Positions 22,169 to 34,672 of a stretch of 64,000 nucleotides of DNA are shown piece after piece. Source of the DNA: Spongospora subterranea f. sp. subterranea (lineage: Eukaryota; Endomyxa: Phytomyxea; Phytomyxea; Plasmodiophorida). Below the pieces are notes generated by a model. The model ran no database searches and was not told the DNA's origin. It saw only the letters and a list, made by a program, of their open reading frames with translations. Positions within the stretch are counted from its first letter, which is position 1, and the number at the start of each line of letters is the position of its first letter. The position numbers were made by a program, and so were the translations under genes. The stretch spans positions 1 to 64,000 of the forward strand of contig JAUGWO010000109.1 of the NCBI GenBank assembly GCA_049724395.1. Reading direction: 5' to 3'.

Positions 22169-24496
22169 ATGGCCCTCGGTGAACTGGACGAATATGACCC
22201 CGGTCTGGTTAACCTGTTGACGGGCCTGTCGGGTATCGGGCCAGCTGGACAATCGCCGTCTCCGTTGGGCGATATCGATATCCCCCAACTGGAGACGCTG
22301 TTACGATCGTTGAACACTCTCGATCTGAAAGCCGACAAATATCATACTGTTCGGAAGCTGATCCACGACCTGCACGAAACCATGGACCCGAAGGGGTCGC
22401 GGTTGACATACTGGAAGAACGTGTTGGAGTGCCGAAAGAGGCAAATGAAGAAACTGGATCAGGATTTCGCCAATAGCCGTCGGATCCGGGCACAACGGTT
22501 CGAGGCCCTGGACCGACTGCAGAACGAGTCGAGTCGATTGATTTGCGGATCGGCTACCAATGCGATAACCGATGCCGACCATGAAGAGGTGTGTGAACCC
22601 TATTTGAGTTCCTGTTGTGTGCTGACATTTTCAACCGGCCAGCTTGTGAATCGACATTTGAACGCTTCTTTTCAGGTTGATATTGGGCTTGATGGCACTT
22701 TTCCGCAACGGGAGCTGTATTATCATCGAGGTGGTCTCGCATTCATGTCTTGCGACGGTTTCATGCCATTAATGACGATTTCTCAACGATTTAGGTTGCT
22801 ACATCTGCAAGAAGCGCTTTGTTAAACTTCACCATTTCTATGACCAGTTATGCCCATCATGTGCTGAACTGAACTGGGATAAAAGGAATAGTCGTGCCGA
22901 TTTAACCGGAAAGGTGTTTATATCCACGGTTCCCGCTTCCCATCGTCAAATTCTGAATCCCATTTCTCTCTGTTCTAAAGGTGTTTCTCGTAACTGGCGC
23001 TCGTGTTAAAATTGGCTTTGAATGCTGTAAACGCCTTTTGGAATGTAATGCAACCGTTCTGGTAGGCATTGTCAGATATATTCTCATCAGTCGTAGCTGA
23101 GTCTATGATCTATAGGCGACGTCTCGGTTTCCAATGGATTGCGCTAAGCGTTTCGCAGAATTGCCAGAGTTTCCTGAATATCAATCCCGTTTGCACAGTA
23201 AGAAGTGTGATGATGTGGAAGTTTCGCCTATTCTAACCGACATGTTTTCAGTTTACGGTATCGATTTGCGTGATCTAAATTCTACGATTCGCCTAACAGA
23301 TCGCATCAAAGCTCAGTATCCCCGCCTTGATGGTCAGTTCACTGACTATTTCATCAGTTTTTGATCAACTCAATGGCAATGCTATCCAGGGATCATCAAC
23401 AACGCCGCGCAAACGGTTCGTCGCCCTCCTATCTACTATAAAGTACGTTGCTGTCAATCGGATTTGTAATTTTATCTCTAATAACATCTGATCGTTAGCA
23501 TTTGATGGATATTGAGGAGAATCCGACCAAGTTTCTTTCGGCGGATGTGCTAGAAATTGTACATGATAGCGATGACGGTGGGTTGGACCATCATATGATC
23601 TCCCCGTCAATCCCCACCGATACTCTTGTCAAGAGCGTCGCCCTTCATAAATCTGCTGCACTATCGCAAATCGCGTTGCTTCACGACGATCTTGCCCAAG
23701 CAGAGTTTTTCCCAGAACAAAACTTTGACGTTAACAACCAACAACTTGATCTTCGGTTAATGACGTTTTCTCAATAGTGAAGTTGCTCTAATTTACAGTT
23801 TCAGGCGTCAAAATTCATGGACAATGCTGTGTCACCAAATTAGCCCTATTGAGGTGATCAATCGGTTGTTGCGACAGATTGGCGATTGATTTTGTTGTAG
23901 TTGGTTGAAGTGTTTACCGTTAATGCACTATCTCCGTTCATTTTAAACTCGCGATTGCAACCTTTGCTGAAATCAACCGAAGGCAGTAAATACGTGATCA
24001 ACGTGTCCGCTATGGAAGGTCGGTAACTCAATCGTTCACACAATGTTGTTATTCATCACCGTCTGCTCTTCAGGAAAATTCTACAGGCATAAGAACCCAT
24101 ATCATCCGCATACAAACATGGCCAAGGCGGCTCTCAATATGTTGACAAGAACGTCGTCGATTGATTTTGCTCGGGACAGTATCTACATGAATTCTGTCGA
24201 CACAGGTCAGTTCCCATTTGTTTGATTTTGCCGATATCAAAACTGATTCATCTTTTTAAGGCTGGATCAATGACGAGAACCCGTTTGAAATTTGTGTTCA
24301 TAATGCGAGTCAAAATTTCACTACCCCAGTAAACGTTGACTGTGCTTGTTTTAACCATGATGTTCATTTTTTGTTTTTTGAGATTGACGAAATTGACGCC
24401 ATGGCCCGCATATTGGACCCTATTATTGAAGGTACAAACAACAATGTCTTCCCGTTTGGGAAGTTTCTCAAAGATTATCGTGAAACCGAATGGTGA
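22169..24496 (+). CDS. zinc-ribbon short-chain dehydrogenase/reductase (SDR)
   Basis: This is a multi-exon gene with introns of about 50-85 nt. The N-terminal ~140 residues are helical and unassigned. A CxxC...CxxC zinc ribbon follows (CYICKKRF ... LCPSCAE), leading directly into the Rossmann start [18 protein letters not shown], where TGARVKIG replaces the usual TGxxxGIG. Then come [38 protein letters not shown] and [18 protein letters not shown], and the active-site lysine in [13 protein letters not shown]. The gene ends with the GKFLKDY / ETEW motif. I recognise this as a widespread but poorly characterised SDR family in which the Zn ribbon precedes the dehydrogenase. The SDR catalytic tyrosine position appears replaced by H/T in HPHTNMAK. 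The substrate is unknown; cytosolic, since no targeting signal is seen. Confidence 0.75.
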
Positions 24497-24763
24497 ATAC
24501 TCTTCGTTCTACCTACATCAAATCGCAATAATTAACAAATGTTTAATAAAAAAAGACCCATACGCTTCGTTGGTAATTTTTCATTGTCATTACATAAGTA
24601 TTACCGCCGTGCTTTGACGAATTCTCGGATACGATGTCACATTGATTGTTGTCGCTAAGTCAGAATAACGGAACAAGAAGGTTTTTCCGGACATATTCAT
24701 CAAGACATATGACGATCCGCTAGGATCTAGTTTAATAATGTAAACAAAGATGGCAACCCTGAA

Positions 24764-27700
24764 TCAGTGAGCGCAGCTGGTCTTGGAAACAATCGCATTC
24801 AAATCTTTACATAGACGTGGATATTCGATATTTCCGTCTTTACTGTAAACAGCTGCAAGAGCGCTCAATGTCTCCTTCTTTGCTGGTAGCCCGATATTAA
24901 GCAAAACTGTGGCTAGATGTTCCTGGGAAATGCGTCCTCGAATGGGCCTGTCAAATGCAGAGAAACTCTCATCTACTGTCACCATTCGCCGTCTGGTAAT
25001 AATATTGCTCAGTCGTTCCAGCGCTTTTGCTGTCAGTCTGAGAATCACGATGAGATTACTATAAACAAATATACGAAGCCACTAAACGAACGATATCTCG
25101 GTTGCCGTGGGAGGTTCGACATCCACTTCACTTTGATCAGGGACCACGCTGCCGTCCCGAGCCGGCTGGGCAGGATGCGTTTCGTCGACACTTGCGAGAT
25201 TGAAATCTTTACAAAAACTGACGTAGCTGACGTCCCCAGACTTGCTTCTATACTTCTCAATTAATAACTGAAACTCTTGTTCAGAAAGAAAAAGCTTAGA
25301 AACCTGTAGTTAAATATCAAATCATTTTCAGACACATTGATAAAAGTATGGCTCACATCAAGCACACGACGGAATGTAGATGCAGTCACTTGACCTGATC
25401 GTAATACATCAAATGGTGCAAAATGGTCTCGTAACCTTAATCCGCAATCCTACATTGAAATGAGCAACTATGAATACCCTTCGATGCAACTGAATACCCT
25501 CCCAGCGTTTCTTAATCGCTGTAAGACCCTACTAACAGACGTGATGGTGTGCTTTTTGGATTTCTGAGATTTCAACGACAAAGCAGGCTTAGGTATTGCA
25601 GGATGCGGGGCATTGACCTTTTGAAGCTCCAAAGCGGCGATAAACCTGAATAGAAAAATGCGAAACATATGACGAAACCCAGGACCGTCAACAACCATCG
25701 AGGCTAACCTGACGTAATGTATGTGATCTCCATGATGAAAACGCTTATGGATAAGATCACATTCCCGAGTGGTGATAGGCATCGCCCAAGTACATATTAC
25801 AGCGTGGAATTGCTCCTTTGTTATGCTTCCGCTATTGCTCCGATCGTAATCTTCGAAAAAAGGTTTCAAATTCAACCCGCGCTGTTGAACAACTTGGTGT
25901 AACTTTGCCAACATGGCGTTGACAATATCAGCCTCCTCTTTACTTTCCTAGATATTTCACGTAAATAACAGAGCAGATCATGAGTTGGTCTCTACTTCCA
26001 TACCCCTAAATTCTGGCCGTTGCCGATCAGGGTCATACAACACCAAGGGTTTTCTGTCCACGCCTGTCGGATGCTGTTCAACACCAAACGGTACAAAGAC
26101 CGCTTCGATATCTTTGCAAAACTCTCTATACATGATTTTACTGTCTTTCCCGGCGTACTCGGTACAGAGTGCCTATGCAAACGAAATCGGCCATTACGCT
26201 TTCCTACAGCATTGGAAAGGATACCAAGAATTCCCCATCAAGTAGCACAATTCCATATTGATCCATGATTCTTCGAAAAACGTCTCTGCTGACAGAACCC
26301 GTCCGCAGTGGGTCGAAATCAATAAAGTATTCCATAAGGCGGAGCCGACGTCTATGAACAATAGTTTGCAACCGTTCCATCGTGTTTTGTAGAGTAATGA
26401 CTCGCTGAGTCCTTGGTAATTCCACAGCCTTCACATCACCAGCAATTTTGTCAACAGTTTGTTGACTTTTTTTCGAAAGGTATCAATCCCAGTGCAAAAC
26501 TGGCGGTAATGAACATGACCGTTGCTGTCACGATGAAACCGTTTATACAAAAGGTCCACTTCTACCGCGGATACGTTCAAACCAGCATTGTTCAAGACAC
26601 TGCGGAATTGACGTTTGGTAACATATCCGCGATTGAAATGATCGAAATCGTGAAACCAGGATTCAGGATTTCGCGAATACCTGAAGATTTTACGTCAGCA
26701 TTATACGACATGTCCAAGTATGGCAATCAGGACCTGTTAGCTGCCTCGTATAGGTTTAGCAAAATCTGCTCTATGGCAATAGTGTCTGCTGGAGTCTCTT
26801 TCAACGATTCATCCGAACCCTTTTTAGAAGAGCATATCAATCAATGTTAATCCATGTAGAATAGGCAACAAACCTCATCATGATAGGGAGAGAAAGGCAC
26901 TGGAGTGATCGATGGTTGCGCCTCAACGTTCACTGCAACAAATTTTTTTGATACGGCTGCGACAAGGTTTTTCCATTTAACTGATTCTGGATAGTCAGGA
27001 TTTGTAGTTTCTTTGAACTCTTGGAAGATGAAATCGACCTCTTCTTGTGAGCAAGGAAATCCTGACATATCCAAGACACGAGCGAGGACGTTGCGGCTTG
27101 TAAGCCCCTATCAAACATATAAATAAATGACATTTGCCGTCGCTGCCCAATATGTATTTACCTTCCGAAGAGGATCAAATCCGGCAAATGCATCCTCTAA
27201 ACGCACCTCAAACGTGTGCACGTATGTTCGCAGTCGGTTAAGGGTTTTCTCAAGCGTTAGTTCACCCCCATCATGATGCGTAGGATGAGGTGCGTCCTCA
27301 CAAATGTCGAGCTTATCATTGAGAACTGGAAGTGCGGTCACAATGTTCAACTAGGATCAAAAGTCATGTTGTGAAAAAATTTTAATCAGTGATCTATACC
27401 TTTTGTTTTGTTCCCATCGTTATCATAGTGTCTATGGCTTTGCAGAACGACCGGTAACAAAAACCTTTCGATCTACAACTAAACCGACGGAGCACCACAT
27501 CTATTTCTGAATTTGTAGGATGCACTTCCACCGACGTGAGGACGGATTTGAATTGATGATGCGAAATAAAACCCGTATTGGTGCGGTCAAAATTTTTAAA
27601 GAAGGAGTTGCACGAAAGATTTCGCAAAGTGAAGATTCTGCTGAAGGTATTCAAAGCAGAAACAATCGGTTCTGGCTCCTGATCAAGATTGAGCGGAGCA

Positions 27701-29083
27701 ACATCCGGAGATACAGTGAATCCAGAAGGCTCAACAGTAGGAACTTTTTCCAAATTCTTTACAAGTACAGTACCCTAATATGTATCGACAATGTGAACCA
27801 GACCTCTGTTACTATTGAAGGACTTACGTCAATGGCATCGTGGAGGTTTTGATAGTCAATCTGGCCAGTCTCTTTTGAGTGTGGAAATGATCGCTGCAAT
27901 TCTTTGAGTTGTAACTCAGACAGATGTAAGTTTCCAATACTTGAAAGAACCGAACCAAAGCGATGAATGGTGATATTTTTACGTCGCAACGGGTCCGAAT
28001 CACGTAGAAACTGAAATAGTCGCACGCGACGCGAAAAAATCATCACTCTCAGCAAGTACAGCAACTCGTCAGTTGACTACGTGAATATAAGCCTCTGAAG
28101 CATTTACACACGCAGTGATCTCAATCGCCTAACCTGTACGCAGTGGTCTGATAAGGTGTTTTCCCGTATTGTTCCGTTGACTTTGTGATCGGTGAAGTTT
28201 GTTGCATTGACCTCTAACTTATCCGCATTAGAGGCAATTTCTGATAGAAAACTTTCGTAATCCACATCTTCTGCGTGCTTGCAGGACGAATACCGTCGCT
28301 GTAGCAAGGCCACAACGTCCTCGTTGAGATTTAAACCGGCAGCTAAAGAATCACTTAATGCCCTTTCAAACAGTTCTTTCCACTGGACAGACCTGTAAGA
28401 CATTTTTGAAATTGCACTTGTGAAACATTTCCTAAGCCGATATCAGAGAAGTGGCCAACGCATTACATCAGCTACCTGACCGCTATTGAATCTATCAAAA
28501 TCTCGAAACAGTGGCTTGAGATCAAAGTGACGCTGGGTAACACGGTCGCGAATTCTTCAAAACACCATCAAGATTCAGGAGCTTATTCCAGTATAATAAG
28601 TGGGTACCTTTTCAATGCTGTCGTTATCAACATGTTCTCTCGCGGGGTGGTGCTCCCGCGTTGACGACGATGAAGAGCAACTTGCTTTCCGTAATCTCGA
28701 TTTAGCTCGGTTCCATCGACAATGGCTTGCTCTGGATGGCTTTCCAAATCTCTCGGGAACAGCACTGACATGGACCTCCAAGTTAGTTATGATTTACACG
28801 AGACTTGCGCTATTTTACCGGCGTTGATCGCGTGAACAAAACGGATATAGTCGACCATCGGTTGTAGTTTGTAGATTCTGTTGAAGTGACGATGAACAAG
28901 GTCGAGTTCTTCTACACTCAAAGCTATTGATGAGGACAGGATTGCACGATCGAAGTTCGCAGTCGAGAGTAGCCCATGACGATGCTTATCAAACGGAGTG
29001 AAAAAATCCTCCAACCGGATATTCTTCTGAAAGACCTCGGACCTTAAACGGAGCTCAAGATCGGGCCAGGTCGCCGCGATCAT
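24764..29083 (-). CDS. EF-hand repeat protein, EFCAB6/DJBP-like
   Basis: Many minus-strand exons encode the same ~100-residue unit: an arginine-rich helix, a first loop such as FFEDYDRSNSGSITKEQF (25,850), FKNFDRTNTGFISHHQF (27,570), FRDFDRFNSGQ (28,480) or FIDFDPLRTGSVSRDVF (26,300), and a second, degenerate hand ending in a hydrophobic-Y-x2-(F/L) strand. At least six units are visible between 29083 and 24764. The start is set at the methionine of MIAATWPDLELRL. Many loops lack the full set of calcium ligands, so several hands are probably structural. Human EFCAB6 has this organisation and is linked to sperm and cilia, so a flagellar role is plausible. Exact exon ends are not resolved, especially at 26,850-26,000 and 28,780-28,400. 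It lies divergent from the coiled-coil gene at 29383. Confidence 0.6.
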
Positions 29084-29382
29084 CCCAACAGCTGACGATG
29101 TCTTATAGGATATGGTGGAGATCGCAGTGTACTGTCTGAGGTGATACAGCACAAGATATATTACTAAGGGATTACGGGACCAGCCTGTGTCATGCCCGCT
29201 TTCAGCGTTACGATAGGCGAACATGACGGTTACACTGTGTAGCGTGCACACACACCGTGTCGATATGCGAGTGGCACACGTGGTAACGTGACGCTAGGGC
29301 ATGCGAGGAGCGGTATCAGTTGAATTGGAACCTCATGATCTTCGTCATTTGTTAATGAGTCGAATTTGAATGGTTTGCGCTC

Positions 29383-30334
29383 ATGGTGGACGCACATTCA
29401 ATCGATCGTGTCCAGGAATCGCCGATGGCCGGGGTGTTCGATGCGCTTTCAGGTCTAGCCGAGTTGGTCGGAAGTAAACAGAAAGCTACCGATGATGCTG
29501 TTGAAAAGACCAGAGATCTGAATACTACTTATCAAGTAGGGACTGTTGGACAACTGCTACTTGGCTCTAACGTCTGCAGCGGCTCTTAGACGAGAACATT
29601 TTGATGACGACAAGCAAAGACAAAGACATGGAGATTCTAACGGCGAATATGGAATTGATAAATCAAACGGCCAAAATCATAAGCGATACTGTCACCCAGC
29701 ACCGATTACTGCAAGATGCGGAAAGGGAAAGGAAACAGTTGCAAACCGATATTGATTCTTTGCAAAGGGATATTACTAGAATTGAGGAAGACCACATTGC
29801 TCAATCGTTCGAGTTTGCCGAAGAAGTGACTAACATGAAAGCGATTGAATCATTCCAACAAAACCGGATCAAAGAAATGACGGCGGAAAGTTAGCGTTTT
29901 TCAATTCATGACATCAGGTCTAAGAAACAGTAATAATTGTTAGATGATCAAGTTAGAAAGAACACGTCTAGAGTAAAAGAGGACACTGCCCGACAGCTGG
30001 AATTACTCAAAACGGAAGTAAGGCAAATAAGACTCTACATTGAAAAGCCTCATGTAATCTCTTATATGTAGTATGAGGATGAATTAGCAAACATCGGGAA
30101 AACCTCAACGCTAGTTGGAGAAATAGACTACGATGAACACGTCGTCCGACGGAGGTTGATGTCCCTGGCGAAGGAAAACCAAACCCTTTCCGAGCAAATC
30201 AAGTTATTAGAGAATACCATGAATACAAACACAGAAGGTATATGAACGATTATCCCTGCTGTCGAACAATTGATATCGCTTCTTGTGAAATGATGTCCTT
30301 AAATGCAGTTGGAGATACGACAGCTATCGATTGA
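29383..30334 (+). CDS. coiled-coil protein, five exons
   Basis: Exons 29383-29535, 29580-29889, 29944-30017, 30072-30237 and 30309-30334 are joined by GT-AG introns of 44, 54, 54 and 71 nt with compatible phases, giving about 242 residues. From residue ~45 onward the protein is almost entirely heptad-repeat coiled coil, rich in Q, E, K and L (RLLQDAERERKQLQ, KENQTLSEQIKLLE). No globular domain is visible. Such proteins occur in kinetochores, centrosomes, flagella and trafficking complexes; I cannot choose. The 3' end meets the convergent minus-strand gene at 30338. Confidence 0.6.
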
Positions 30335-30337
30335 CTT

Positions 30338-31064
30338 CTATATCTCTGCAATCAAAGCGGTTTTCGCCTTTATGAAAGATAATGCTTGAACATTGATCCG
30401 GATCAAAGCACTATAGTCTGCAGAAAAATGACGCGATTGTTGCGAACATGGACTTTGAACCTGGTGAATCGACGGTAAATTCTTACAAAAAAGAGCCTTG
30501 GACGACGGCAAGCTAAATCCACACTTCCGATACCGTGCAATTGTTCGGATTTCAGAGCATAGTTGATAGGTGGCTTTATGTGCGTTATAAATCCATGTCA
30601 TTACTGGTCTCCATTGCAATAATCTCTTTACGAATATCAGCAATATGAGCCTGAACAGAAATACAATGTAAGTATTTCCGGCATAAGCGATAATGATTTT
30701 ACTGACATCAGCCTTGCTAACAATTTTCCTGGCGAGCCTGTTGGCCACGACAGTTTGTAGATCTTTCCGCCTTTGCTTGACAACAGTTTGCTTTGATTGC
30801 GAAACGATATTGAATCCTGAACCGGCAGCTCCGGCTCGCTGAACAATCAAGGCTTCGATGTTTCGGTTGATGGCAGCAGTTAGCGTTGAAGGGCTGCCCT
30901 TCTTATGCTTTGATGGCGCTGATACCGACGTTAGACCCCACGACAATACATTCTTGGACAAGTCGAATACCATTTTTTACTCTCTTCCCCACACCGCTTT
31001 TCTTTTGAGACCTCAAAGATGACCCTAAAGCAGCTGGTCTGCTGTGTTTCACGCCTTGCGCCAT
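30338..31064 (-). CDS. small basic protein, UPF0390-like N-terminus
   Basis: The ATG at 31064 gives MAQGVKHSRPAALG, a basic start like that of UPF0390 proteins (MAQGxxK...). A 72-nt intron (30980-30909... with GTAAAA and TCAAAG ends) joins GVGKR to HKKGSPSTL, followed by NRNIEALIVQRA. The exon stays open to 30338 and also encodes a hydrophobic stretch (YIVFLFRLILLIFV), which does not fit a small nuclear protein. The true 3' end may therefore be earlier, or further introns exist. It is divergent from the MTRFR-like gene, with only ~120 bp between start codons. Confidence 0.35.
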
Positions 31065-31182
31065 GGTGAAAGTGGAAGGATCTGCTTTGTACTGAGAAAC
31101 TCCTCAGAAAACCTTGGGGTACTCCGCTCCGGACTCCGTGGCCTTCATGATTTTCGAGCCACAGTCCGCCAACCACTCAAAA

Positions 31183-31875
31183 ATGAATGTGCTTTTCTCG
31201 GTAATCTCCCAAACACGTGCTCGTAATCGGCATTGGATGCGGGGAGTGCTCACCAACAATACCGTTAAGGGTACCACGACGCTATTCGAAGACGATCTGC
31301 AAGAGAAGTTTATACGGGGTAGCGGGAACGGTGGCCAAAAGGTTAGACACTTTCTAATCCTTGAGTTTGCGAGAAACAATCGTAAAATTTATAACAACAG
31401 ATCAATAAAACCAGCAGTTGCGTCCATTTGCTACATAAGGTCCGAATTCTTTCTAAACTGTCTGATGACACATTTTTGACATCTCAAGTTGTTGTATAGC
31501 CGACGGGAATGATTGTTAAATGCCAGGTAATCAGCAGCGAATTTCTGGAATAACCTCCACGTCATTCCCTGATTGCTTGTTAGGAAACCCGATCTTTACA
31601 GCAGAATCGTTCGCTCGCCCGGAAAAGGCTTGCTCAGAAGTTGGACGTCATGTTGAATGGTTCAAAGTGCCAAAAATGACGACTAGCGGCTGACCAACAT
31701 GTTGACTTATTCAGGCGACGACAGCGTTCTGAACGTGAAGCTTGACAAAATACGACGGCGCAAGGAGAAACGGAAGTCGCGAAGCAAAAAAAAATACGAC
31801 GACGTGGATACGGCAGGGGACGGCGAGGACACGGTATCGAGCATGGATGGCGGCGATCAACCAGAACCCAGATAA
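31183..31875 (+). CDS. MTRFR: mitochondrial translation release factor in rescue (MTRFR/C12orf65-like)
   Basis: Class-I release-factor catalytic domain: DLQEKFIRGSGNGGQK carries the GGQ motif that triggers peptidyl-tRNA hydrolysis. It is followed across introns by INKTSSCVHLLHK, PTGMIVKCQ and ETRSLQQNRSLARKRLA, in the family's order. Exons are 31183-31341, 31401-31439, 31500-31526, 31584-31659 and 31715-31875, with introns of 55-60 nt. Exon 3 is only 27 nt. The N-terminus (MNVLFSVISQTRARNRH) looks like a mitochondrial presequence. The C-terminus is basic (KIRRRKEKRKSRSKKK), as in C12orf65, which rescues stalled mitoribosomes without codon-recognition domains. The tail then turns acidic. It is convergent with the large gene ending at 31894. 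Confidence 0.85.
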
Positions 31876-31893
31876 AACGCTTTACACGAGTTA

Positions 31894-34245
31894 TTATATG
31901 TAGTTGCCATTACGATGATAGATCTTCAGCAGTTTGAAGATCTCGTATGGCGTCCACAGCGGAAGTAGATCGATGGTTTCCTGGTCGAGGCCGATCATGT
32001 CCTTCGGTTTCCCGGAGAGCAGCCAGTTGACGACCTGTCGCGGCTTCTGTAATCGATCCCGAAGTCGTCCTTCGAACAGGCTATCCAGCACCTGTTCGAT
32101 ATGGTATAGGCATAGGTCGATCTGCTCTAGTCCACGATCTGTGAAATGGGATGGCGACAACAACATGACCGTCATTTGACCTTGAATCTGGTCGACGACC
32201 GCCCTCATAATGTCTCCACTCAGGTCGTTGCCCCTTTTCGACAGATATTCCATCAGTGCCGACATCCAAAGTGCCATAGCGATCATCTCATTCGAACACC
32301 AATCGTCGCTTAGCGGCTGGAAACTCCAATCGAACGTTTTGACCCAGCCCGCGAAGAAATGATCTATACGATCGAGAACCGCGGTCCTCAGCTTACCAAT
32401 GTGAAGAGCGCGAAGTCGATCCAGAGTTTGCATTGAGACGGTTGTCGAACGATCTGGTTCTGCTTCGCAATATCCAGGGGCGTTTCGCATCATGATCGGG
32501 GTCTCTTCCATAAAGAACTCGATATCGGTGATCGTTGGTAGAATCGCCACGACGTCGGCACGTGATTTCGGACTGGACTCCCATAGCTGCCGGAATAATA
32601 GCGCCATGGTCGAATCGATACACTGCCGGACGTTGGTTCTGGCCTCGGGAACCGCCCCGCATAGCTTGTTGAACTGGGAGATCAACAGTCGCGAAAGGCG
32701 GTGACACTTGATCGCAACAGAAGTGGCGCCCGTGGCGGTCGACGAGATCGACAGATCAGGGTCGCTGACTTTCTTGTCGGCGCCTTTTTCCACGATGGCA
32801 GAAACCCGCCATTTGAAGCCCTGGAGGACGACACACACTAGTTTCGTCGCGTGCGAGTTCAAGAACGACGTCCATTGACCACATTCAACTCGGGTCGATT
32901 CCTTGCAATCGTCAATGAACGCCGAGAAAGTGTGAATGACGTCGACGATATCCGTTGATTGATCATTCGATAGAAACATGTTGGCGATATGAATCTTGAA
33001 CGCAGATATGGTCAACTCCCAGAAATGGTTCAACTGAGACAGTTTTATATCGCGCTCCAATCTGGATTCAACGTTGAAGAAATTTTTGAGCTGACGAATC
33101 GCGAGGGCGAGCTCGGGCGAGGAATTCTTCGACGTCGAGAACGATTCGAGAATCGCCAGTAGATGGCACCGTCTTGCTGCGTCTTGAACGGCGACGAAGT
33201 CGCCACGTCGGCCAAGAAGGTTGTATATGATTTTGCAGCGTTCGTATTCTTTGACCGATATTGACGCATTCGCAGAACCGTGAGGAGCGGCGCCGTCTTC
33301 TAGGAGATGAATTTCAGTCAACCACTGATTGTGCATATTTGTGGTCCGATCTAGCACAGCCTGTTTTAGAAACGCGAGATCCGCCACGATCACGCTGTCG
33401 ATTTTTGACGAGTTCACTGGGCGAAACTTGATCGACGACAGCAGACACGCCGCCGGTTCCAGTTTGTTATCGTGGACCAGAGCGCGAACGCTATTGATAA
33501 TGTCCAGCATCGAGTTGTAGTATTCGGCAACGGCCTTGGCTTTCGTAATCGCCGATTGACATTGTAATAGGTCTCGATGGCGTATTGCCTGGAAAACGAC
33601 GATTACGAGGGCAGGGTTAATATGAGTGAGATATCAGCAAACCTTGTCGACCACGTCGATTCCCGATTCCTGGACGTTCTTGTTGACGCTGTGGAGGCGC
33701 GACCGGATCTCCGATATCTGATCATGACCGTGCTGCAGAGCCGATAGACCATCGCTCACCGACGACAAGATCGTCGGATTGATCTGATCCGCCCCGGCAA
33801 TCGCGCCCTGGCCAACCGCATAGACCTGATCGGGATTATCGCAGATCAACCCGGCAATCGTGACCCATCCGTCGTCGTGTTGCTCTAGAATATCGGCGAC
33901 GTTTCCCAGGCCATTACATGGTCGACGGCGGGCCGCTCGGTGACGTTCGCCCATGGCGCTAGAAAACAACTGTTTGACCAATCCCGGAGTCACGGACACC
34001 GGATTTGGTCTTGGCTCAACAGGGTTCAAGTCAATTCGGACTTCGGGGTCTTGAAGTTCGATTATTTGACACTTCCTTGAAAACGTGTTCTTTCCTAAAT
34101 CAGCAACATCAGTAATGTCGGAGCGGATGGGGATCGAGGTCAAGTTAGAAATTCCGTCTCGAGGAGAACGAGGTTTTTGTCTTTCGTAGGGTTCTGGTTC
34201 TTGGGCAGAAAATATCCCTGTTTTGCTTTTGATTCGTGTTGGCAT
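31894..34245 (-). CDS. large helical protein, possible vesicle-tethering (CATCHR-type) subunit
   Basis: Two exons on the minus strand: about 34245-33654 and 33597-31894, joined by a ~57-nt GTTTGC...TTCCAG intron. The product has about 760 residues. The N-terminus is polar and disordered. A helical region starting around EQHDDGWVTIAGLICDNPDQ continues as helices to the C-terminal LLPLWTPYEIFKLLKIY. Length, all-helical character and the N-terminal 'SVSDGLSALQHGHDQISEIR' coiled coil recall exocyst/COG/Dsl1-complex subunits, and the C-terminal block is faintly like ZW10. I cannot name the subunit. Start choice between 34299 and 34245 is uncertain. Confidence 0.5.
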
Positions 34246-34343
34246 GATGGCGCTCAGTTCTGTTACCAGATCACAGCCAGAGATCGGATCACAATACACA
34301 TTTCCCGATGTGATCGGGAGTCGTGATTTATCATTGTCGTTCC

Positions 34344-34384
34344 GCGATAGGTAGAGGGCGACCTCATCGCCCTCTACCTATCGC
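34344..34384. repeat. short perfect hairpin
   Basis: GCGATAGGTAGAGGGCGA is followed by its inverted copy TCGCCCTCTACCTATCGC with a few bases between. It lies ~100 bp upstream of the minus-strand gene's start, so it may act as a regulatory or insulator-like structure, or be a small foldback remnant. Confidence 0.7.
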
Positions 34385-34462
34385 CCGGCAACGACAGAGA
34401 GAGACAGATAGACAGCACCAATTGTATGGCGATACATTGTTTTACTCCCAAGTGCATCATCC

Positions 34463-34672
34463 CACAATTCTGTGCTGTTGCCACTCTGGGCGCTCCTGCT
34501 ATCGTTATCGGTTGGACCATTTGCCAAAGCCGAACACAAATGTTTTCTCGCAAATGCCTCGCTCGGTTTGAAAGACGAGCTGTTGATAAATCATTCGTTG
34601 AATTGCGGATCGGGATGCGTTGTCAATGATCAGGTATTCAATATGGTCGAATGTACCTCTGGCCCCTCGTGA
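34463..34672 (+). CDS. possible small secreted cysteine-containing peptide (3' exon)
   Basis: The frame contains LLPLWALLLSLSVGPF, a strong signal-peptide-like core, then AEHKCFL, LNCGSGCV and VECTSGPS before a TGA at 34670-34672. Four cysteines follow the hydrophobic core. No in-frame ATG is present immediately upstream, so a start exon is missing or the frame is spurious. Confidence 0.25.
   Translation, partial: HNSVLLPLWALLLSLSVGPFAKAEHKCFLANASLGLKDELLINHSLNCGSGCVVNDQVFNMVECTSGPS

Noticed and set aside
21482-22338. Long minus-strand open frames opposite the four-TM and SDR genes
   Set aside because: They are antisense to well-supported, spliced plus-strand coding sequence and have low-complexity composition.
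30054-30071. An apparent 18-nt GT-AG intron (GTAATCTCTTATATGTAG) in the coiled-coil gene
   Set aside because: A better donor, GTAAGG at 30018, uses the same acceptor and gives a 54-nt intron in phase, which matches other introns in the window.
31934-33520. Plus-strand open frames within 31,900-33,520
   Set aside because: Antisense to a continuous 538-codon minus-strand frame.
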